A stretch of 64,000 bases of DNA from Acidimicrobiia bacterium. GTDB taxonomy: Bacteria > Actinomycetota > Acidimicrobiia > Acidimicrobiales > Bin134. The stretch is taken from the NCBI GenBank assembly GCA_009842675.1, contig VYEX01000005.1:1-64000 (forward strand), read 5' to 3'. Position 1 is the first letter of the stretch; every line of letters begins with the position of its first letter. The notes under the pieces are model-generated. The model made no database searches and was not told the origin of the DNA. It saw nothing but the letters and a program-made list of their open reading frames with translations. A program made the position numbers and the translations under genes. Positions 44,771 through 52,525 of the stretch are shown here, piece after piece.

Positions 44771-46318
44771 TCATCGCTCTTTGAGCTGGATGGATCGGTT
44801 GTACACGTTTAATAGGGCCGACACGATGAGGTTTATGGTCAGGTACACAATCATGATGATGAGGATGAGCTGGGGAGCGGGGAAGTTGATGCCCCATGCG
44901 GTGACGGCCACGAGGAAGAGGTCGGGATAGGCCACCGCGAGTCCCAATGAGGTGTTCTTGATGAGGTTGGCGCATTCGCTGATGTAGGGGGGAATGGCGA
45001 TCCGCTGGGCTTGGGGAAGGACGACATGGCGGTATCGCTGGCCAGATTTGAGTGCCACCGACGTTGCCGCTTCAGTCTGGCCCTTGGGGACGGCCAGAAT
45101 TGACCCGCGGATGATCTCTGCCACGAAGCTGGCCGTGTAGAGGCCCAAGCCCAGGGTCAGCGCCATGTAGCCCGAGTTGGTGCTGAACCCCCCGACCACT
45201 CGCCGCCCGTTTTCCGACACTGCGGGCCACGACCAAGAGTAGGGGCCGCCCAGGGCTGCGAAGCACACCACCACGATCACTGTGAAGACGCCCAGCGACC
45301 ACAGCACCCGGTGATGGGGCTCGCCGGTGGCGTTATTGCGGCGAGTCCGCCATTGCCACACCGCCACGGCGACGACAGCCGCGGCCAATACAAATAGCCA
45401 GAAGATGCCTACGTTGCTCTCAGAAGCCAGCGAAGGAATGGCCCATCGGTCTCGGCTGACAATGATCCAATTGCTGTCGGAGCCGAAGAAAGTACCTTGC
45501 CACGGAGGGCTGGTCGGGTTGAATCGGGGAAACGGGCCGAAGGTGAAGAGGGCAAAGCCGAAGAAGACGATGACGACCAGCGGGGGGATGTTGCGCAGGC
45601 TCTCCACGTAGAGGCTGGCACCCTTGGCCACCAGCCAGTTGGAGGAGAGTCGTGCTATGCCCACGAACAGCCCCACAACGGTGGCAATGAAGATTCCCAC
45701 GACCGACGCCACCAATGTGTTTTGGAGGCCGATCAGCAGCCCTCTCCAGACCGGATCACGCACGTCAAAGCCATGGGCGTCTCGCAGGGCGACCCCATAG
45801 GGGGAGTCGAGGAAGTCGAAGCCCTTGGGCAGGCCGATTTCGTCCATGCTCACGATGAGGTTGTGGAACATCCATCGAATGAGGGCCACGACAACAATCA
45901 CAGCCAGCAGCTGTGCGGCCAATCGAAGAATTCGTACATCGCGCCAAAGCGCGGGGATACCGGGTTCGGGGACCCTCGGGTCACTGGTGGGGAGAACCCG
46001 CTTCGTCGTGCCGTCAAAAATGGAGCGAATGCCGACGGCTGCCATTCCCGGCGTCTGGCCGATACGCACCGCGTCGATTACCAAAATGGCAACAATGGCG
46101 GCGGGAACTGCGGCGGCGAATACCCAGGCGAGGGCCAACTCGGGAATATCGCTGTAGTTGTCGAGTAGTCGCAACCCCAGCTGCCAAACCGAGATGATCC
46201 CCACGAGGACCAGAATCAGCAGGTCGGCCAAAAGCGCCAGCACCCGGCAGCTGAAGGGCGCGGAGGGCACTGCGGTGAGATCAGCTTGTGTACTGGTGAT
46301 ATCAGCCGGGCTGCTCAT
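44771..46318 (-). CDS. Polar amino acid ABC permease (AapQ-like) with RDD-type N-terminal domain
   Basis: 515 aa. The C-terminal 330 residues are an AapQ-like permease (WRGLLIGLQNTLVASVVGIF, YVESLRNIPPLVVIVFFGFA, ATSVALKSGQRYRHVVLPQA). The first 125 residues look like an RDD domain: Arg25 and Asp32 in CRVLALLADLLILVLVG, then RIGQTPGMAAVGIRSI at 85-100, the RDD C-terminal signature. I am not aware of RDD domains being usual in amino acid permeases. It is 4 bp upstream of the second permease; a hairpin separates it from the binding-protein gene. Confidence 0.85.
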   Translation of the reverse strand: MSSPADITSTQADLTAVPSAPFSCRVLALLADLLILVLVGIISVWQLGLRLLDNYSDIPELALAWVFAAAVPAAIVAILVIDAVRIGQTPGMAAVGIRSIFDGTTKRVLPTSDPRVPEPGIPALWRDVRILRLAAQLLAVIVVVALIRWMFHNLIVSMDEIGLPKGFDFLDSPYGVALRDAHGFDVRDPVWRGLLIGLQNTLVASVVGIFIATVVGLFVGIARLSSNWLVAKGASLYVESLRNIPPLVVIVFFGFALFTFGPFPRFNPTSPPWQGTFFGSDSNWIIVSRDRWAIPSLASESNVGIFWLFVLAAAVVAVAVWQWRTRRNNATGEPHHRVLWSLGVFTVIVVVCFAALGGPYSWSWPAVSENGRRVVGGFSTNSGYMALTLGLGLYTASFVAEIIRGSILAVPKGQTEAATSVALKSGQRYRHVVLPQAQRIAIPPYISECANLIKNTSLGLAVAYPDLFLVAVTAWGINFPAPQLILIIMIVYLTINLIVSALLNVYNRSIQLKER

Positions 46319-46345
46319 AGCAGTGTGAACTTGAACACTAGACGA

Positions 46346-46380
46346 GAGCGGCCCACTGGTCGGTGACCGGTGGGCCGCTC
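46346..46380 (-). terminator. 16-bp hairpin between binding-protein and permease genes
   Basis: GAGCGGCCCACTGGTC (46346-46361) pairs with GACCGGTGGGCCGCTC (46365-46380) with one G-U pair and a 3-nt loop. It sits between the binding-protein stop (46424) and the permease start (46318) on the minus strand. There is no following U tract, so partial termination or protection of the upstream binding-protein mRNA from 3' decay is likely, giving excess binding protein. Confidence 0.75.
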
Positions 46381-46423
46381 ATCATGTCAGTTGCTGCCCG
46401 TCACGAGACGAGCGGAAATTTCC

Positions 46424-47560
46424 CTAGCGGTAGGGCGGGACGTACATGAGCCCGCCATTTGACCAGAGGTCGTTGACGCTGCCGGCGAGGACTCCCAACT
46501 GCGGATAGCGGTTGAAGATTTCCTCGTAGTTACCGACCTGCTCCACCACGTTGACGGCGAAGTCAGTGGGGAGGCCGAGGCCGGGATCGAAGCCGTCGCG
46601 GCCCAGGAAATTCAAGATGTTGGGATCGGTGCCGTCGTAGCTGCCGATGTTGGAGGAGTCGAGTCCGAACTCCCAAGCCTGAACGGTAGCCATGGTGGCC
46701 CAGTTCACAACCTGCGCCCATTCGGTATCGCCGTCGCGCACCACAGTGCCGAGGGGCTCCTTGGAGATGAGCTCGGCCATGATGTGCTGGTCGGGGCCGC
46801 CTTTGCCCTCGATCTCGAACTTGAACACTCCTAGAACGCTGCTGTCAGCAGTCATCGCTTCGCACTGGCCCTCTTCGTAGGCCGGCACCAGGGTGTCGAA
46901 GCCCTCGAACGTGACCGGGTTGAAGGGGATTCCCCGAGCGGCGAACACCGCGGTGAGGTTCAGTTCGGTGGTGGTACCGGTGCTCACGCAGATGTTGGCG
47001 TCGGCGAGGTCGTCCAGGGTGGTGAAACCGGTGGAGGCTGGCACCATGAGGCCTTGGCCGTCGTAGTAGGTGGTGAACAAGAAGTTGGCGCCCTCGGTAC
47101 CGTCACGGGTGGCGGTCCAAGTGGTGTTGCGGTTCATCACCTCGAACTGGCCTGATGCCAGTGCGGTAAAGCGCTCGGCGCTGGTGACCGGCACGATCTC
47201 AACGGCATCGGCATCGCCGAAGATGGCGGCTGCCACCACACGGCACATATCGATGTCGAAGCCTTCGTACTCACCATCCGCATTCAATAGGGCGAATCCG
47301 GGCACGTCGTCACGGGAGCCGCACAGCACATGGCCGCGATCCAAGACAGCCTGCAAGGTTCCGCCGTCGTCTTGAGAGGGAACAACCTCGACAGTTTCCA
47401 CGGGTGTTGCCTCTGGCGCTTCTGGAGCTGTCTCGGTGGCCTCTGGCGCTGGGGCAGGGGCGGCGCCGTCGTCATCGTCGTTGCCGCACGATGCGGCAAT
47501 CAGCGAGAAGACCAGCACCAACCCGAGTAGGGCCAGCAAGCGGTGAACGGACTTTTGCAT
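46424..47560 (-). CDS. Polar amino acid-binding lipoprotein (AapJ-like)
   Basis: 378 aa. Signal peptide and lipobox SLIAASCGNDDDDG, an Ala/Pro/Glu-rich linker (residues 32-65), then a solute-binding protein family 3 domain: TLQAVLDRGHVLCGSRDDVP, FDIDMCRVVAAAIFGDADAV and FEVMNRNTTWTATRDGTEGA, the last being characteristic of AapJ/BztA general amino acid binding proteins. GGGAG precedes ATG 47560. First gene of the four-gene amino acid transporter operon; a hairpin follows. Confidence 0.92.
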   Translation of the reverse strand: MQKSVHRLLALLGLVLVFSLIAASCGNDDDDGAAPAPAPEATETAPEAPEATPVETVEVVPSQDDGGTLQAVLDRGHVLCGSRDDVPGFALLNADGEYEGFDIDMCRVVAAAIFGDADAVEIVPVTSAERFTALASGQFEVMNRNTTWTATRDGTEGANFLFTTYYDGQGLMVPASTGFTTLDDLADANICVSTGTTTELNLTAVFAARGIPFNPVTFEGFDTLVPAYEEGQCEAMTADSSVLGVFKFEIEGKGGPDQHIMAELISKEPLGTVVRDGDTEWAQVVNWATMATVQAWEFGLDSSNIGSYDGTDPNILNFLGRDGFDPGLGLPTDFAVNVVEQVGNYEEIFNRYPQLGVLAGSVNDLWSNGGLMYVPPYR

Positions 47561-47632
47561 GTCAATGCTCCCAACGTTGGACTTAAGGGACGGACAAGAC
47601 GCTAGCGGCTGAATCGCGGCCTGACTAGGCCC

Positions 47633-47660
47633 GTCTAAGAAATTTAGATGAAGTTTTCAA
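47633..47660 (-). promoter_or_regulatory. Possible promoter of the amino acid transporter operon
   Basis: On the minus strand TTGAAA (47655-47660) and TTAGAC (47633-47638) are separated by 16 bp, about 70 nt upstream of the binding-protein ATG. The surrounding 40 bp are clearly AT-rich compared with the rest of the region. The -10 match is mediocre. Confidence 0.35.
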
Positions 47661-47686
47661 TGACTTTCGACTGTTGATCAGACGCA

Positions 47687-48850
47687 CTATTGCGATGCCA
47701 AAGCCGCCTCGCGCTGACGGGTGGAGCGGTGCACTGGGTCGGTGTCGATCACCGGGATGACGTGCTTGCCGAAGTTCACAATGGTCTCGCGCACCACATC
47801 CATGGGCAACGTCGAGGTAAGGGGGCTGATCACGTACTGGTCGGCGCCCACTCGCTCGTATTGCCGGGAGACGTGGACGCAGTCCTCGGCGTTGCCCACA
47901 CACAGCGACCCGCCTTCGATGGCCATTTTCACGTCGTCATGGGTGGGCTCGGGGATGACTGCGGGCCACTCGGGAATGCCGTCGGGCTTGGGGAAAGTGT
48001 CCAGCCAGCGGTACACGAGGCACTGGTAGTAGTACATGTGGCTGCGGGTGGCCAGATCGATGGCCATCTCCCGGTCGTCCAGGCAGATGCCGAACCCCAC
48101 GCACATGACGTTGTCGTGGACGAAGTCGCCCACAGGGTTCTTGCAGCTGGCCACCTCGTTCTTGTAGATCTCGATCAGCGGGGCGATCTCGTCGGGGGTG
48201 CCGATGGTGAAGCACAGCACCCCGATGCCCAGCTTGCCGGCCTTCTCAAAGGTGCCCGGGCTGCCGCACGCCACCCACAGCGGGGGATGGGGCTTGGTAA
48301 CCGGCTTGGGGAAGATCTCTCGGGCCGGCATCGAGAAGCTGTCGCCTTCGTAGCTGTAGGCGCCCTCTCGCCACATGTGGGGGATTTGGCGGATGGCCTC
48401 GTCCCACAGGCCGCGGGTGATCTCGGTATCGGCCAGGCCGGTCTCCGGGTCGCGTGGCGAGCCCGGCATGCCGAAGCCCATCACCTCGGTGGACGAGGAG
48501 CCCCGCCCGGTGCCCAGCTCGAAGCGCCCATTCGACAGCACATCGATCATGGCAGCCCGCTCGGCCGATCGGGCGGGATGGTTCACCGGGGCGGTGATGT
48601 TGAAGATGGCCGAACCCAGATGCACGTTCTCGGTTGTCGACGCCACCGCCGACAAGAACACCTCGGGGCAGGACATGTGGGAGTACTCCCGCAAGAAGTG
48701 GTGCTCAGACGACCAGATGTATTTGAACCCGTGCTTGTCGCACAGCTGGGAGATCTCCAGGTTGTCGCGGATGCGCTGGGCCTCCCAGTCGGGATTGCCC
48801 TCGTAGCCGAAGTCGGGCACGAAGCACTGGGCGAAATATCCGAATTCCAT
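47687..48850 (-). CDS. LLM class F420/flavin-dependent oxidoreductase
   Basis: 387-residue luciferase-like enzyme similar to alkanal monooxygenase alpha-like actinobacterial proteins. Characteristic stretches: KYIWSSEHHFLREYSHMSCP, LGSAIFNITAPVNHPARSAE, LSNGRFELGTGRGSSSTEVM and PPLWVACGSPGTFEKAGKLG. ATG 48850 is preferred; an in-frame TTG at 48859 would add three residues. It is upstream of, and co-directional with, the amino acid transporter operon but separated by 126 bp holding a promoter-like sequence. The substrate is unknown. Confidence 0.84.
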   Translation of the reverse strand: MEFGYFAQCFVPDFGYEGNPDWEAQRIRDNLEISQLCDKHGFKYIWSSEHHFLREYSHMSCPEVFLSAVASTTENVHLGSAIFNITAPVNHPARSAERAAMIDVLSNGRFELGTGRGSSSTEVMGFGMPGSPRDPETGLADTEITRGLWDEAIRQIPHMWREGAYSYEGDSFSMPAREIFPKPVTKPHPPLWVACGSPGTFEKAGKLGIGVLCFTIGTPDEIAPLIEIYKNEVASCKNPVGDFVHDNVMCVGFGICLDDREMAIDLATRSHMYYYQCLVYRWLDTFPKPDGIPEWPAVIPEPTHDDVKMAIEGGSLCVGNAEDCVHVSRQYERVGADQYVISPLTSTLPMDVVRETIVNFGKHVIPVIDTDPVHRSTRQREAALASQ

Positions 48851-48977
48851 CTTTTGCAACCCTTGGTTAGCGGTATGTCGAGCGGGACTGTACCGGCGTT
48901 CGCCCTTTGCGATCTATACAAGGGTCAAATCGGCTGCACTGCGGCCCTCGCTGCCCTGGCGGGTAGGGTCGGCGCCC

Positions 48978-49466
48978 ATGGCATGGACTCTGCGCCGCCC
49001 CGCAGCCCGAGTGGTGCTGCTGGACCGGCACGGGCGCATCTTTCTGATGCAGGCCAGCGATCCCATCGACCCCCGCAAGGGGCCGTGGTGGGAGATTCCC
49101 GGGGGTGGACTGGGGCCGGGGGAGGATTCGGCCCAAGGCGCTCGTCGCGAGCTGTGGGAAGAGGCGGGGTTCGCCGACGTAGAGGTGGGTCCGTGCATCT
49201 GGACCCAGCATGTGGAATTCGATTTCGCGGGCATCCACTTCGACTCAGATGAGCGCATTCATGTGGCCTGGTGCGCCGATGGTGGCGAGTGGAACCCCCA
49301 GCATCTCGAAGCGCTGGAGGCCGCGGCGTTCGAGGACGCGCGCTGGTGGACGTTGGAAGAGCTGCTGGCTTCTGATGATCAGGTGTTGCCGGAGCGGTTG
49401 CGGGAGTTTCTGCCTGACGTGGTTGCCGGTCGGCTGCCCGATGAGCCGATTGATATAAGCCCTTAG
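48978..49466 (+). CDS. NUDIX hydrolase
   Basis: 162 aa. The NUDIX box is GGGLGPGEDSAQGARRELWE followed by EAGF, matching GX5EX7REXWEEXG; a preceding RVVLLDRHGRIFLMQASDP strand is typical. Long loop variants of this kind often act on ADP-sugars or oxidised nucleotides, but no choice can be made. Its TAG overlaps the TAA of the convergent small membrane protein gene by 3-4 bp (49463-49466). Confidence 0.87.
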   Translation: MAWTLRRPAARVVLLDRHGRIFLMQASDPIDPRKGPWWEIPGGGLGPGEDSAQGARRELWEEAGFADVEVGPCIWTQHVEFDFAGIHFDSDERIHVAWCADGGEWNPQHLEALEAAAFEDARWWTLEELLASDDQVLPERLREFLPDVVAGRLPDEPIDISP

Positions 49467-49711
49467 TTCAACGGCTCTTCGCGGTCGGCGGCCCTTACCG
49501 CGTAGGAGAAGATGATGGCGGGGGCCAAGACCAGGGAGCCGACGATGAGGCAGACGATGATGGCGGTGACCAAGGGGCTGTTGAACCTGGTGGCAAAGCC
49601 GGTGAAGAACAAGGCGGCCGCCGCCAGGTACAGGAGATAGCCCAGCCTCTGGCCGGTTGCGGTCAACCGGGCGATGCGGCGGCGGCGGGCGGCAAGGTCG
49701 TCGTCGCTCAC
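49463..49711 (-). CDS. Small two-helix membrane protein
   Basis: 82 residues with GTG start at 49711 overlapping the glycosyltransferase stop (GTGA). A charged N-terminus (SDDDLAARRRRIARL) is followed by two helices, LGYLLYLAAAALFFTGFA and LVTAIIVCLIVGSLVLAPAI, and a short acidic tail. I do not recognise the family. Translational coupling suggests it works with the glycosyltransferase, perhaps as a membrane anchor. Confidence 0.65.
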   Translation of the reverse strand: MSDDDLAARRRRIARLTATGQRLGYLLYLAAAALFFTGFATRFNSPLVTAIIVCLIVGSLVLAPAIIFSYAVRAADREEPLN

Positions 49712-50742
49712 GGAAGCCACCCGGCGTCGTCCAAGAGGGCGACTAGGTCGGATCGCACCCGTTCCAGGGAGAAGTGCTGCTGGGCGATGGCCTGATTCTG
49801 GTCCAGCAGGTCGGCGTCGGGGCAGCTGAGGAAGTCGCGAACCTCGTCGAGGCGCTGGGGTGAGAACCACCGGAACCCGAAATCGGCTAACTCATCGGCC
49901 ACCGGGTAGCCGCCCACCACGCACGGCCGCCTCCAAATGGCCGCTTCCACCGGAGGGTTGCCGAATCCTTCCCATAGAGAGGGGAACACCACCAGATCGG
50001 CCGCCGCGTAGATGTCGGGGGTGCGGGCCACCGGCCGGTGGATCACCGGGCAGCGGGCATTGTCCAGCAGTTCGTCCAAGGTGTCGTCGTAGTCCTCCTC
50101 AGCTTGACCCATCAGCCAATAGGTACCCCCCAGAGCCTCGGCGATGGCTATGGCCGTCGGGATGTTTTTGCGGGGAATGGCTCGGACAGGATGGACCACC
50201 AGCAGAGTCTCGTCGGCTACTCCCAATCTGGTTCGCATCGCGTTCCGGTCGCCGGCGGCGCTGTTGGTGTCGAAGCCGTTGTAGATCACCACCGCCTCGA
50301 GCCCCCGTTGGGCAAACTGTTCGGCGGTAAGCCGGTTGATCACCACATGGCGCCAGGCGGGATCGTCGGGGGGCAGCTCGGTTACCGACGCGAATCTCTC
50401 CCGCTGCCACGGGGGATCGTGGTGGTGGAGTATCGCCGGCCGACTGGCCAGCGTGTGGGCCACGGTGCGAGCTGCTGCAAGGTTCAGCGGAATGGTGCAG
50501 AGGTTCTCCACCACCACCAAGTCGACGTCGTCCACCGCGGCTGAGAGCTGTTCTGGGTCGGGCCCGTCAAGCTGGTCGATGCCCAAGCCGGGCACCAGCC
50601 GGTCGACCGGACCCTCGGCGGCCACCGTCACCATGTCGAAACCGATATCGCTCAGCATCTCCTGCCAGAGCCGGGCGACGATGGACACCCCGTCGCTCAG
50701 CCCCAGTCGAAAGGAGACGATCGCAGCCCGGGCCATTCCCAT
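49708..50742 (-). CDS. GT4-like glycosyltransferase
   Basis: 344-residue GT-B fold enzyme. The C-terminal nucleotide-sugar site is recognisable: VHPVRAIPRKNIPTAIAIAE and SLWEGFGNPPVEAAIWRRPC, giving the EX7E motif of family GT4 retaining enzymes. The N-terminal half binds the acceptor, which is unknown. The start is ATG 50742 or 50736. It is divergent from a six-hairpin glycoside hydrolase gene 40 bp away, which suggests synthesis and breakdown of one glycoside, such as a compatible solute. Confidence 0.8.
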   Translation of the reverse strand: MGMARAAIVSFRLGLSDGVSIVARLWQEMLSDIGFDMVTVAAEGPVDRLVPGLGIDQLDGPDPEQLSAAVDDVDLVVVENLCTIPLNLAAARTVAHTLASRPAILHHHDPPWQRERFASVTELPPDDPAWRHVVINRLTAEQFAQRGLEAVVIYNGFDTNSAAGDRNAMRTRLGVADETLLVVHPVRAIPRKNIPTAIAIAEALGGTYWLMGQAEEDYDDTLDELLDNARCPVIHRPVARTPDIYAAADLVVFPSLWEGFGNPPVEAAIWRRPCVVGGYPVADELADFGFRWFSPQRLDEVRDFLSCPDADLLDQNQAIAQQHFSLERVRSDLVALLDDAGWLP

Positions 50743-50782
50743 GAGGTAACCAGATAACCCGGTTTTGTGAGACCTTGGAGGC

Positions 50783-51940
50783 ATGGAAGGCCCTGATAGC
50801 TCTGACCGCTCGGCGGTTCGGGCGGCGGCGCGAGCGGTTTTGGAGACGCACTGGGTTCGGGATGGCTACACCGCTCCGAACCACGCCACCTATCCCTGGC
50901 AGTGGCTGTGGGATTCGTGCTTCCACGCGATTTGCTGGGCCGAGCTCGGCGACGACCGCGGTCTGACCGAGCTTCGCACTGCGCTGTCAGTACAGGCCGA
51001 GGATGGGTTCGTTCCCCATATGAACTATGTCCGCAATCCCGGAGTGGCCGCCGATCTGTGGGGGAGGGACGACGCTTCTTCCATTACCCAGCCCCCTATG
51101 TACGGCCATGCGGTGGCGGAACTCGTGCGCCGGGGTGTGGACGTTGACGAGGAAACGGTGGCCAAGGCGGAGAGCGGTCTGAAGTTCTTGCTCATCGACC
51201 GCCACCGTCTTCCCGGCGGCCTGGTGGCGCTGTGCCATCCGTGGGAAAGCGGAGCCGACGACAGTCCCCGCTGGGATGACTTCTGCCCCGGGGGGTTCTC
51301 GCTGGAGTCCTGGCGGCCGATCAAGAACCAATTGGTGACCTCGATCGAGCGCAGCCCAACCGGCTCTCCGGTGGCCAATCCGGCCTTCGAGTCCGCCTCC
51401 GCGGGATTCAACGCCCTCGTGGTGTTCAACGCTTGGGAGTTGGCCGCGGTCACCGGTCGAACGGCGACCACCGACCGAGCCGACGAGTTGGCCAGTTGCC
51501 TGCCTGGTCAGTGGGACGAGTCCCGCCGAACCTGGATCGATGCCGGGGCGTCGGAGGCGGGCTCGGGAAGGGCGCGCACACTAGACGGCCTGCTGCCGAT
51601 GCTGGTCTCCGGCGACCCGGGGCGAATCGATGCGGTCGCGGCCGACCTGGCCGACCCCTCGGCCTACGGCGGATGGTGCGGCCCCGCGGGCGTTCATCGA
51701 CAAGAGCCCGGTTTCGATCCTCGGTCGTATTGGCGGGGACCAGCGTGGCCCCAGCTCGGCTATCTGCTCTGGCAAGGGCTGCTTCGACACGGCCGGTATG
51801 GGGCAGCCGAACAGCTGGCCTCGACCACGGTCAGGGGTGCCATGAGGAGCGGCTTTGCCGAGTATTGGGATCCCGACGACGGTTCGGGCGGCGGGGCGGT
51901 GCCGCAGTCGTGGACGGCTTTGGCCACGCTGATGGCTTGA
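50783..51940 (+). CDS. Six-hairpin glycoside hydrolase (GH63/mannosyl- or glucosylglycerate hydrolase-like)
   Basis: 385 aa (alpha/alpha)6-barrel protein. YPWQWLWDSCFHAICWAELG and SYWRGPAWPQLGYLLWQGLL resemble mannosylglycerate and glucosylglycerate hydrolases and bacterial GH63 proteins; Asp in LWDSCFH fits the catalytic acid. The C-terminus FAEYWDPDDGSG GGAVPQSWTAL holds the other conserved region, but with no obvious glutamate base in the usual place. ATG 50783 follows GGAGG very closely. Divergent from the glycosyltransferase at 50742, so a glycosylglycerate-type osmolyte cycle is possible. Confidence 0.72.
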   Translation: MEGPDSSDRSAVRAAARAVLETHWVRDGYTAPNHATYPWQWLWDSCFHAICWAELGDDRGLTELRTALSVQAEDGFVPHMNYVRNPGVAADLWGRDDASSITQPPMYGHAVAELVRRGVDVDEETVAKAESGLKFLLIDRHRLPGGLVALCHPWESGADDSPRWDDFCPGGFSLESWRPIKNQLVTSIERSPTGSPVANPAFESASAGFNALVVFNAWELAAVTGRTATTDRADELASCLPGQWDESRRTWIDAGASEAGSGRARTLDGLLPMLVSGDPGRIDAVAADLADPSAYGGWCGPAGVHRQEPGFDPRSYWRGPAWPQLGYLLWQGLLRHGRYGAAEQLASTTVRGAMRSGFAEYWDPDDGSGGGAVPQSWTALATLMA

Positions 51941-51945
51941 TCAAC

Positions 51946-52512
51946 TCAGAGAGCGATGTCCTTCATGGTGCCGACTATGAGGAGTCGCTTGCGGCTGAAC
52001 ACGTAGCAGGAGACGCTCCGGAGGCTGTCCTCGCCTTCCCAATCGGTCCGGCTGGGGGTGATCACGCCGATGTCAAGCTCAGATTTCTCGTATTCGAGAC
52101 CCACGAACGGCTCGAACTGCTCGTAGCACTGAAGCACGCCCCAGGTGTTGACCGCCTCTTCACCGGGGTAGGGGGCACCGGGGGGTGCGTTGTGGATCAA
52201 GATGGCGTACACCTGGCCGTTGTGGGGACGGTTACAGCCGATATCGGTGGTCAGCTGGGCGGGGAGGTCGTTGCGATCCAGGTAGGTGTACTGGTTGAAG
52301 CATGTCCCCACCAACAGGTCGTAGGGGTCGGTGACGGTCCCTTCGAACCGGTCTCGCAGGTCCTCTTCGGTGGGCAGGAGGTCGGGCTCGGCTGTGGGCA
52401 CAACGAATATCTCGTCGAGCACGGATTCCTCGGGCTCCTCGCCTCCGCATCCGGCCGCGGCAATGGCCAGCACGAGGACTACGGGCATCCAGATTCGCCT
52501 GATGGTCAGCAC
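51946..52512 (-). CDS. Septum-formation-domain lipoprotein
   Basis: 188 aa. Signal peptide with lipobox LAIAAAGCGGEEPEES, then a Septum_form-like domain: LLVGTCFNQYTYLDRND, IGCNRPHNGQVYAI, LQCYEQFEPFVGLEYEKSEL and PSRTDWEGEDSLRSVSCYVF, with four cysteines in the pattern of that family. Likely a cell-surface protein; the link to septation comes from the family name only. GTG 52512 was chosen to start just before the signal peptide. It lies 13 bp after the sortase gene on the same strand. Confidence 0.75.
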   Translation of the reverse strand: MLTIRRIWMPVVLVLAIAAAGCGGEEPEESVLDEIFVVPTAEPDLLPTEEDLRDRFEGTVTDPYDLLVGTCFNQYTYLDRNDLPAQLTTDIGCNRPHNGQVYAILIHNAPPGAPYPGEEAVNTWGVLQCYEQFEPFVGLEYEKSELDIGVITPSRTDWEGEDSLRSVSCYVFSRKRLLIVGTMKDIAL

Positions 52513-52525
52513 CGTTTTTCCAGCA

